This document shows, piece by piece, positions 57,696 through 64,000 of a DNA stretch of 64,000 bases. The notes under the pieces are model-generated. The model saw nothing but the letters and a program-made list of their open reading frames with translations. It searched no databases and was not told the origin of the DNA. Position numbers and translations under genes: made by a program. Source of the stretch: Kutzneria viridogrisea. Its GTDB lineage: Bacteria > Actinomycetota > Actinomycetes > Mycobacteriales > Pseudonocardiaceae. The stretch is from the NCBI GenBank assembly GCA_014138725.1, contig JACJID010000002.1, positions 1,688,001 to 1,752,000 on the forward strand, read 5' to 3'. Position 1 is the stretch's first letter; every line of letters starts with the position of its first letter.

Positions 57696-58481
57696 ATGGT
57701 CCGCTACCTGGTGCAGGGATCGTGGGACACCGCGAGTGGCCCCGGCCATCAACGCCTGCTCTACTTCTTCCTCGGACTGGTCGTGACGTTCCTGCTCATC
57801 AGGATCAGTGTGCGCCTGGTACGGGCCAAGGTGCGCTGGTGGCCGGGCAACATCACACCCGGCGGCACGCACATCCACCACGTGGTGTTCGGCGTGGTGG
57901 CGATGATGCTCGGCGGGGTCGTGCAGCTGGCCGCCCCGGACGAGGCCGACGAGCCCAAGCTGTGGGCGGCGGCGCTGTTCGGCGTGGGCGCCGCGCTGGT
58001 GCTCGACGAGTTCGCGCTGATCCTGCACCTGCGCGACGTGTACTGGAGCACGCAGGGGCGGCTGTCGGTGGACGCCGTGTTCCTGGCGGTCGGCCTGGTC
58101 GGGCTGCTGTTGCTGGGCGCCCGCCCGCTGAGCTACGGCCTGCTGGGCATGGGCGGCATCGGCGAGGGGCTCGGCACGCTGATCGCGCTGGTCGACCTGG
58201 GCTTCGCGGTCATCGCCCTGCTCAAGGGCAAGATCTGGACCGGCCTGCTCGGCCTGCTGCTGCCCCCGCTGGCCGAGGTCGGCGCGCTGCGCCTGGCCAG
58301 GCCCAACTCCCCGTGGGCGCGCTGGCGCTACCGCCAGGGCTCGCGCAAGCTGGACCGGGCGCTGCGCCGAGAGGCGCGGTTCCGCCAGCCGCTGATCCTG
58401 GCCAAGATCCGGTTCCAGGAGTTCATCTCCGGGCGGCACGACCTGCCCGAGCCCGAGCGGGTGCTGAGCGAGAAGTCCTGA
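57696..58481 (+). CDS. Integral membrane protein, hypothetical
   Basis: 261 residues; GGAGGG lies 9 bases before ATG 57696. About six membrane helices (for example FFLGLVVTFLLIRISV, AALFGVGAALVLDEFALIL, LSVDAVFLAVGLVGLLLLGA) and a basic C-terminal tail of ~60 residues (RRYRQGSRK-like, RRSEAR-like). A conserved-looking THIHHVVFGV motif contains three His near the membrane. The protein type is widespread in actinomycetes without known function. Confidence 0.8.
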   Translation: MVRYLVQGSWDTASGPGHQRLLYFFLGLVVTFLLIRISVRLVRAKVRWWPGNITPGGTHIHHVVFGVVAMMLGGVVQLAAPDEADEPKLWAAALFGVGAALVLDEFALILHLRDVYWSTQGRLSVDAVFLAVGLVGLLLLGARPLSYGLLGMGGIGEGLGTLIALVDLGFAVIALLKGKIWTGLLGLLLPPLAEVGALRLARPNSPWARWRYRQGSRKLDRALRREARFRQPLILAKIRFQEFISGRHDLPEPERVLSEKS

Positions 58482-58484
58482 GAT

Positions 58485-58575
58485 AAGCCGGAGCCCCCGC
58501 ACGGGGGTGAGCGGGGGCTCCGGGGTAACCCGCCAGCGTCGAGGGGGGAGGAACGCGGCGGGAGCTTCGGTGCTC
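58485..58575 (-). ncRNA. 6C-like small RNA, copy 2
   Basis: Minus strand: stem CCCGCC+GCGT / ACGC+GGCGGG with one bulged base (58529-58562) and loop TCCTCCCCCCTCG, then a 13-bp stem with GGAGCCCCCGC/GCGGGGGCTCC (58488-58523) and loop TCACCCCCGT. TATACA at 58582-58587 (minus) is a good -10, placing the 5' end near 58575. The second stem is nearly identical to copy 1 while the first stem has co-varied, which supports a conserved RNA. Confidence 0.75.
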
Positions 58576-58641
58576 CGCAACTGTATAGCCGCTCCCGCCG
58601 CGCTCGAAACCCATCAGGTGTTGCCAAATGTAGTCAACACG

Positions 58642-59793
58642 TCACAGGCCGAGGTGCCGGGCGATCAACATGCGCTGGACCTCGCTGGTTCCCTCGCCGA
58701 TCTCCAGGATCTTGGCGTCCCGGTAGAACCTGCCGACCGGGTACTCGTTCATGAACCCGTAGCCGCCGAAGATCTGGGTGGCCTCCCGCGAGTTGTCCAT
58801 GGCCGCGTTGGAGGAGACCAGCTTGGCGATGGCCGACTCCTTCTTGAACGGCTCGCCGCGCAGCATCAGCGCCGCGGCCTGGTAGTAGGCCAGCCGCGCG
58901 GTGTGCACCCGCGCCTCCATGTCGGCGATCTTGAACTGGATGGCCTGGTACGTGCCGATCTTGTGACCGAAGGCCTCGCGCTCCTGCACGTAGCGCAGGC
59001 ACTCGTCCACGCAGCCCTGGGCCAGGCCCACGCCCAGCGCGGCGATGGCGATGCGCCCCTCGTCCAGGATGCGCAGGAACTGGGCGTAGCCCCTGCCACG
59101 CTCACCGAGCAGGTTGGCCGCGGGCACCCGGCAGTCCGAAAAGGACAGTTCGTGCGTGTCCGAGGCGTTCCAGCCGACCTTGGAGTACTTGCGGGACACC
59201 GTGAAGCCCGGGGTGCCCGAGGGCACGATGATCGAGGAGATCTCCTTGCGGCCCTCGGGGGTCTGCCCGGTGACCGCGGTCACCGTGACCGCCTGGGTGA
59301 TGTCGGTGCCGGAGTTGGTGATGAAGCACTTGGAGCCGTTGATCACCCACTCGTCCCCGTCCAGCCGGGCGGTGGTCCTGGTGGCGCCCGCGTCGGAGCC
59401 GCCACCCGGCTCGGTCAGGCCGAACCCGGCCAGCGCCGTGCCCGCGCACAGCTGGGGCAGCCAGCGTTCCTGCTGCTCCCGCGTGCCGAACCGGTAGATC
59501 GGCATCGAGCCCAGCGAGACCCCGGCCTCCAGCGTGACCGCGACCGAGGAGTCGACCCTGGCCAGCTCCTCCAGGGCCAGGCACAGCGCGAAGTAGTCCC
59601 CGCCCATGCCGCCGTGCTCCTCGGGGTAGGGCAGGCCGAACAGGCCCATCTGCCCCATCTTCGCCACGATCTCGTACGGGAACTCCTCGCGCTCGTAGAA
59701 GTCGCCGATGACCGGGGCGACCTCCTCGCGGGCGAACTGCTCCACCGTCTTGCGCAGCGCCTCGTGCTCCTCGCTGATGCGGAAGTCAACCAT
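58642..59793 (-). CDS. Acyl-CoA dehydrogenase, isovaleryl-CoA/FadE19-like
   Basis: 383 residues; AGGAG upstream of ATG 59793. FAD/acyl-CoA motifs: GFGLTEPGGGSDAG, KCFITNSG, GVGLAQGCVDECLRYVQERE and the C-terminal QIFGGYGFMNEYPVGRFYRD, with EIGEGTSEVQRM. It is the third gene of an operon with carboxylase subunits; the order carboxyltransferase, biotin carboxylase, dehydrogenase equals accD1-accA1-fadE19 of Mycobacterium tuberculosis, which serves leucine breakdown. The dehydrogenase would oxidise isovaleryl-CoA to the 3-methylcrotonyl-CoA that the carboxylase uses. Confidence 0.9.
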   Translation of the reverse strand: MVDFRISEEHEALRKTVEQFAREEVAPVIGDFYEREEFPYEIVAKMGQMGLFGLPYPEEHGGMGGDYFALCLALEELARVDSSVAVTLEAGVSLGSMPIYRFGTREQQERWLPQLCAGTALAGFGLTEPGGGSDAGATRTTARLDGDEWVINGSKCFITNSGTDITQAVTVTAVTGQTPEGRKEISSIIVPSGTPGFTVSRKYSKVGWNASDTHELSFSDCRVPAANLLGERGRGYAQFLRILDEGRIAIAALGVGLAQGCVDECLRYVQEREAFGHKIGTYQAIQFKIADMEARVHTARLAYYQAAALMLRGEPFKKESAIAKLVSSNAAMDNSREATQIFGGYGFMNEYPVGRFYRDAKILEIGEGTSEVQRMLIARHLGL

Positions 59794-59799
59794 GATCTC

Positions 59800-61782
59800 T
59801 CACTCCTGTTGGGGTGCGACGACTGCCAACTGCTGACCGAGCCGGACCTGTTGGCCCGCGTGCACCGCCAGCTCCGCGACCAGGCCGTCGATCGGTGCGA
59901 CGACCGTGTGCTCCATCTTCATGGCCTCGACGACGACCAGCGCCTGACCCGCGCTGACCTGCTCGCCGGGCGAGACCTTCACCAGCAGCACCGTGCCGGG
60001 CATCGGGCTGCTCACCGCGCCGCCGACCACACCGGCCGCGTCGTGCCTGGCGGCGGCGAGCCGCTCGGTCTCGGTGAGCGGCCAGGCAGCGCCATCGGCG
60101 CCGATCCAGGTCACCGAGCCGTCCCGGGCGCAGCGGTAACTGCGGGTCGAACCTCCTTGGCGCACAACGAGGTTGTCCCCGTCCCAGTGCGCGCTGACGG
60201 CCACCGGCTCGGCGTCTGCCAGCGCCACCTCGGCCGCGCGGGCCCTACCGCGCAGGCGGACCTGCACCGGCTCACGGCCGGGCGCCCGCACCTGCCAGGT
60301 GGTCCACCCGCGGGCGCCGATCCGCCAACCACCGGGCACGTCCCAGGGGTCGACCACCGCACCGGTCGGCTCCAGCGCGAGCGCGCGCTCGGCCGCGGCG
60401 GCGATCAGCACGTGGTCCGGGGTCTGCCCGCCGACCAACTCGTCCAGCTTGCGCTCCACCAGGCCGGTGTCCAGCCTGCCCGCGACCACGTCCTCGTCGG
60501 CGAGCAGCGCGCGCAGGAACGGGATGTTCGTGGTGACGCCGAGAACCACGGCCTCGCCGAGCCCGGCGCGCAGCCTGCGCAGCGCCTCGTCCCGGGTGGC
60601 CCCGTGCGCGATGTACTTGGCCAGCATGGGGTCGTAGTCGCTGCTGACCGAAGATCCCTGCGACACACCGGAATCCACCCGCAGGCGGCGCGTCGGCTCG
60701 TCCAGCACCAGCAGTTGGCCGCCGGTGGGCAGGAAACCGCTCGCCGGGTCCTCGGCGTAGACGCGGGCCTCCACGGCGTGCCCGGTGAGCACCACGTCCT
60801 GCTGGCCGAAGGCGAGCGGCTGCCCGGCGGCGACGAGCAGCTGCTGCTCGACCAGGTCCAGGCCGGTGATCAGCTCGGTCACCGGGTGCTCGACCTGGAG
60901 CCGGGTGTTCATCTCCATGAAGAAGAACTCGTCGGGCCGGTCGTAGGAGACGATGAACTCCACCGTGCCCGCGCCGGAGTAGCCGACCGACCGCGCGGCG
61001 TCCACAGCGGACAGTCCCATGCGCTGGCGGGTCTCCTCGTCCAGCAGCGGGGACGGGGCCTCTTCGATGATCTTCTGGTGACGGCGTTGCAGGCTGCACT
61101 CGCGCTCGCCCAGGTGCACTGCCCCACCGTGGTTGTCGGCCAGCACCTGGATCTCGATGTGCCTCGGCCGCTGCACGAACCGCTCCACCAGCAGCGTGTC
61201 GTCACCGAAGGACCCGGCGGCCTCACGCCGTGCCGACTCGATGGCCGGGCGCAGCTGCTCGGGCTCGGTCACCAGGCGCATGCCCTTGCCGCCACCGCCC
61301 GCCGAGGGCTTGAGCAGCACCGGGTAGCCGATCTCGCCGGCCGCGTCCACGATGTCCACATCGGACATACCCGGCTCGGTCCTGCCCGGCACCACGGGAA
61401 CGCCCGCGGCCATCACGGTCTGCTTGGCGCGGATCTTGTCGCCCATGGCGTTGATCGCCGAGGGCGGTGGGCCGACGAACACCAGTCCGGCCTCGGCGCA
61501 GGCCCGCGCGAAGGCCTCGTTCTCCGCGAGGAAGCCGTAACCGGGGTGGACGGCCTGCGCCTTTCTGGACAGCGCGGCCTCGATGATCCGCTCGATGGAC
61601 AGGTAGCTCTCCCGCGCGGCGGCGGGCCCGATGCGCACGGCGGTGTCGGCCGCACGCACGTGCCGGGCGCCCGCGTCGGCGTCGCTGTAGACGGCGACCG
61701 AGCGGATTCCCATGCGGCCCAACGTGTTCGCCACTCGGACGGCGATCTCGCCGCGGTTGGCGATCAGTACGGTGTCGAACAT
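59800..61782 (-). CDS. Acyl-CoA carboxylase biotin-carboxylase/BCCP subunit (AccA1-type)
   Basis: 660 residues. Biotin carboxylase domain: [23 protein letters not shown]-grasp loop [33 protein letters not shown] and [16 protein letters not shown]-like linker follows, then the biotinyl domain with VVEAMKMEH, whose Lys carries biotin. It drives carboxylation of biotin with bicarbonate and ATP. The start ATG lies 2 bases after the stop of the carboxyltransferase gene, and the dehydrogenase starts 6 bases past its stop. Confidence 0.95.
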   Translation of the reverse strand: MFDTVLIANRGEIAVRVANTLGRMGIRSVAVYSDADAGARHVRAADTAVRIGPAAARESYLSIERIIEAALSRKAQAVHPGYGFLAENEAFARACAEAGLVFVGPPPSAINAMGDKIRAKQTVMAAGVPVVPGRTEPGMSDVDIVDAAGEIGYPVLLKPSAGGGGKGMRLVTEPEQLRPAIESARREAAGSFGDDTLLVERFVQRPRHIEIQVLADNHGGAVHLGERECSLQRRHQKIIEEAPSPLLDEETRQRMGLSAVDAARSVGYSGAGTVEFIVSYDRPDEFFFMEMNTRLQVEHPVTELITGLDLVEQQLLVAAGQPLAFGQQDVVLTGHAVEARVYAEDPASGFLPTGGQLLVLDEPTRRLRVDSGVSQGSSVSSDYDPMLAKYIAHGATRDEALRRLRAGLGEAVVLGVTTNIPFLRALLADEDVVAGRLDTGLVERKLDELVGGQTPDHVLIAAAAERALALEPTGAVVDPWDVPGGWRIGARGWTTWQVRAPGREPVQVRLRGRARAAEVALADAEPVAVSAHWDGDNLVVRQGGSTRSYRCARDGSVTWIGADGAAWPLTETERLAAARHDAAGVVGGAVSSPMPGTVLLVKVSPGEQVSAGQALVVVEAMKMEHTVVAPIDGLVAELAVHAGQQVRLGQQLAVVAPQQE

Positions 61783-61784
61783 GC

Positions 61785-63398
61785 TCACATCCTGAAGACG
61801 CCGTAGCGGACTGGGGGCAGCGGTTCGTTGGCCGCGGCCGAGAGCGCGAGCCCGAGTACCGTCCTGGTGTCCATCGGGTCGATCACCCCATCGTCCCACA
61901 GCCGGGCGGTGGAGTAGTACGGGTTGCCCTGGTCCTCGTACTGCTCGCGGATGGGCTGCTTGAACGCCTCCTCCTCGGCCGCCGACCACTCGGTGCCGCG
62001 CGCGGCGAACTGGTCGCGCCGGACCGTGGCCAGCACCGAGGCGGCCTGCTCCCCGCCCATCACCGAGATGCGCGCGTTGGGCCACATCCACAGGAACCGG
62101 GGCGAGTACGCACGGCCGCACATGGAGTAGTTGCCCGCGCCGAAGGAGCCGCCGATGACCACGGTGAACTTCGGCACCCGCGCGCAGGCCACCGCGGTGA
62201 CCATCTTGGCCCCGTGCTTGGCGATGCCGCCCGCCTCGTACTCGCGGCCGACCATGAACCCGGTGATGTTCTGCAGGAACACCAGCGGCACGCTGCGCTG
62301 GTCGCACAGTTCGATGAAGTGCGCGCCCTTGACCGCGGACTCGCCGAACAGGATTCCGTTGTTGGCCACGATGCCCACCGGGTGGCCGTGGATGCGCGCG
62401 AACCCGGTGACCAGCGTGGTGCCGTACTCGCGCTTGAACTCGGCGAACCGGCTGCCGTCCACCACGCGGGCGATCACCTCGCGCACGTCGTAGGGCGTGC
62501 GGGTGTCGGCGGGCACCACCCCGTAGAGCTGCCCGGGGTCCACGGCGGGTTCCTCGGTGGGCAGCACCTCCCACGGGCGGGGCGCGCGCGGACCCAGGGT
62601 GCTCACGATGGTCCGCACGATCTGCAACGCGTGCGCGTCGTCCTCGGCCAGGTGGTCGGTGACGCCCGAGGTGCGCGAGTGCAGTTCGCCGCCGCCCAGG
62701 TCCTCGGCGCTGACCTCCTCGCCGGTGGCCGCCTTCACCAGCGGCGGGCCACCCAGGAAGATCGTGCCCTGCCCGCGCACGATGACGGCCTCGTCACTCA
62801 TCGCGGGCACGTACGCCCCGCCCGCGGTGCAGGAGCCCAGCACGGCGGCGATCTGCGGGATGCCGCGCGCGGACATGGTGGCCTGGTTGTAGAAGATGCG
62901 CCCGAAGTGCTCGCGGTCGGGGAACACCTCGTCCTGGCGGGGCAGGAAGGCGCCGCCGGAGTCGACCAGGTACAGGCACGGCAGGTTGTTCTGCAGGGCC
63001 ACTTCCTGGGCGCGCAGGTGCTTCTTGACCGTGATCGGGTAGTAGGTGCCGCCCTTGACCGTGGCGTCGTTGGCCACGATCACGCACTCGCGGCCCGACA
63101 CACGGCCAACGCCGGTGATCACACCGGCCGCGGGGGCCTCGTCGTCGTACATGCCGTTGGCGGCCAGTGGGCTCAGTTCCAGCAGCGGCGAACCCGGGTC
63201 CAGCAGGGCGTCGACCCGCTCGCGGGGCAGCAGCTTGCCGCGCTCCACGTGCCGGGTCCTGGCCTTCTCCGGACCGCCCAGCGCGACCACGTCGAGCTTG
63301 GTCCGCAGCTGGGCGACGAGTTCGGCGTGCTCCTTGGTGTAGCGCTGGAAGGCCGGATCCGAAGGATCGGCGGCGCTGCCGAGGACCGGCGCGTCCAT
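61785..63398 (-). CDS. Acyl-CoA carboxylase carboxyltransferase subunit (AccD1 / methylcrotonoyl-CoA type)
   Basis: 537 residues. The stretch [20 protein letters not shown] followed by [15 protein letters not shown] and [20 protein letters not shown] is characteristic of methylcrotonoyl-CoA carboxylase beta subunits rather than acetyl- or propionyl-CoA ones. [16 protein letters not shown] and [20 protein letters not shown] form the crotonase-like active-site loops. First gene of the operon; GAGGGAAG precedes ATG 63398. A double palindromic operator lies 20 bases upstream. Confidence 0.93.
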   Translation of the reverse strand: MDAPVLGSAADPSDPAFQRYTKEHAELVAQLRTKLDVVALGGPEKARTRHVERGKLLPRERVDALLDPGSPLLELSPLAANGMYDDEAPAAGVITGVGRVSGRECVIVANDATVKGGTYYPITVKKHLRAQEVALQNNLPCLYLVDSGGAFLPRQDEVFPDREHFGRIFYNQATMSARGIPQIAAVLGSCTAGGAYVPAMSDEAVIVRGQGTIFLGGPPLVKAATGEEVSAEDLGGGELHSRTSGVTDHLAEDDAHALQIVRTIVSTLGPRAPRPWEVLPTEEPAVDPGQLYGVVPADTRTPYDVREVIARVVDGSRFAEFKREYGTTLVTGFARIHGHPVGIVANNGILFGESAVKGAHFIELCDQRSVPLVFLQNITGFMVGREYEAGGIAKHGAKMVTAVACARVPKFTVVIGGSFGAGNYSMCGRAYSPRFLWMWPNARISVMGGEQAASVLATVRRDQFAARGTEWSAAEEEAFKQPIREQYEDQGNPYYSTARLWDDGVIDPMDTRTVLGLALSAAANEPLPPVRYGVFRM

Positions 63399-63417
63399 GG
63401 GCTTCCCTCACCGTCGA

Positions 63418-63463
63418 AGTTAGCGACCGTTAACCTGAGCCTCCAGGTTAACGGTCGCTAACT
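63418..63463. promoter_or_regulatory. Double operator upstream of accD1-accA1 operon
   Basis: Perfect 19-bp inverted repeat (AGTTAGCGACCGTTAACCT and complement) with 8-nt spacer. Each arm is itself a dyad, GTTAnCGnnCGnTAAC, at 63419-63434 and 63447-63462, centres 28 bp apart. Likely bound by a TetR-type regulator of branched-chain amino-acid catabolism encoded elsewhere. Confidence 0.75.
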
Positions 63464-63491
63464 ACTTCGTCCAGTCAGGGTGCGTGCCCGC

Positions 63492-64000
63492 TCAGCCGGT
63501 GGCCGAGCTCAGCGCGGGCAGGTAACCGCTCGCGTAGCCGCTGGCGTTGGGGTGGTAGGAGTTGACCACCGGCCAGCTCACACTGTTGATCCACCAGCTG
63601 GACGAGCAGATGCCGTGGCTGGTGAAGTTCGAGCGCACGTCGACGAACCGGAACCCGGCGCGACCGGCCGCCGCCGAGATCACCGAGTCCAGGCTGTCCG
63701 CCCCGCCGTTGATCAGGCCGCGGGAGGTGTCGCTCAGGCCCACCGAGCAGGAGCCGCCGAGCTGGTAGAAGCGCGGGTAGCCCAGCACGTACACGGTGGC
63801 GTTGGGGGCGTGGCTGCGGATCGCGCGGTAGGTGTTGTCCAGCAGCCCAGGCAGGGAGTTGTTGACGAAGTTGGTGGCGTTGTCGACCGCGGTGCGGCAA
63901 CCGGAGTCGCCACCGAGGATGCAGCTGCCCATGACGCTGGTGAACCCGGCGTCGTTGCCACCGATGGTGACCGTGACGACCGTGTTCGCCGAGCTGAGCG
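63492..64000 (-). CDS. SGNH/GDSL hydrolase, N-terminus outside window
   Basis: The last ~169 residues are visible. IGGNDAGF at the window edge is block III, with Gly and Asn of the oxyanion hole; SYHPNASGYASGYLP is block V with the catalytic His. GSCILGGDSGCRTAV and the Cys in GGSCSVG suggest disulphides, as in secreted Streptomyces SGNH lipases/esterases. The catalytic Ser (block I, GDS) lies beyond position 64000. The usual Asp three residues before the His is replaced here (NSYH), which is tolerated in some actinomycete SGNH enzymes. Confidence 0.88.
   Translation of the reverse strand, partial: LSSANTVVTVTIGGNDAGFTSVMGSCILGGDSGCRTAVDNATNFVNNSLPGLLDNTYRAIRSHAPNATVYVLGYPRFYQLGGSCSVGLSDTSRGLINGGADSLDSVISAAAGRAGFRFVDVRSNFTSHGICSSSWWINSVSWPVVNSYHPNASGYASGYLPALSSATG

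Noticed and set aside
58507-61806. 1099-residue open frame on the plus strand across the acyl-CoA dehydrogenase and carboxylase genes
   Set aside because: Antisense artefact with Arg/His/Gly-rich repeats; both minus-strand genes have full domain evidence.

Overview
This is a high-GC actinomycete chromosome segment with mostly housekeeping and accessory metabolic genes. F420-dependent luciferase-like oxidoreductases, an Mce-type YrbE permease, a thiolase/FadB pair, an AccA1/AccD1-type carboxylase, an IdeR-type iron box, 6C RNAs and many GTG starts all fit Actinobacteria. The dispersed palindromes and gene mix suggest the Pseudonocardiales; that family-level placement is inference. No prophage, IS element, CRISPR array, tRNA or rRNA was found. 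No intergenic stretch exceeds about 330 bases.

Layout. 1-12 kb: truncated YrbE permease, LLM oxidoreductase, fused aminodeoxychorismate synthase (PabAB), VOC protein, PadR regulator divergent from a carotenoid oxygenase, TetR regulator divergent from a P450, a lipoprotein, a CPBP protease and a two-component system. 12-20 kb: GH20 hexosaminidase with a DasR-like site, fatty-acid beta-oxidation operon, asparagine synthetase. 20-26 kb: leftward gene string of a NACHT NTPase with a RHIM-like N-terminal motif, a membrane-linked methyltransferase, and methionine-salvage genes including an MtnA-MtnB fusion. 26-35 kb: MerR/AurF-like diiron oxygenase, second LLM oxidoreductase, RarD, AraC regulator, secreted tripeptidyl aminopeptidase, LytR-CpsA-Psr protein. 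35-46 kb: secreted GH2 enzyme followed by a YtfQRT-YjfF-like transporter, then a second sugar importer (CUT1) lacking its own ATPase. 46-58 kb: fatty acyl-AMP ligase, DUF574-type methyltransferase, TetR/flavin monooxygenase pair, an envelope-type cluster (ECF sigma factor, VanY-like peptidase, response regulator, kinase, GerMN-like lipoprotein), IdeR-boxed heme oxygenase, PlsC acyltransferase. 58-64 kb: leucine-degradation-type operon (AccD1-AccA1-acyl-CoA dehydrogenase) behind a double operator, then a truncated SGNH hydrolase.

The least-explained material is non-coding. Three sequence-unrelated palindrome families sit directly 3' of genes: a ~53-bp hairpin in four copies, 22-nt tandem arrays in two copies, and one CGAGTCCCGC hairpin. 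A ~109-nt direct repeat occurs twice, two C-loop hairpin pairs match the 6C RNA architecture, and a 13-bp palindrome GTCCACWGTGGAC occurs five times, always inside coding sequence. The most interesting protein is the NACHT NTPase at 23749-25806. Several divergent regulator/enzyme pairs have clear palindromic operators.
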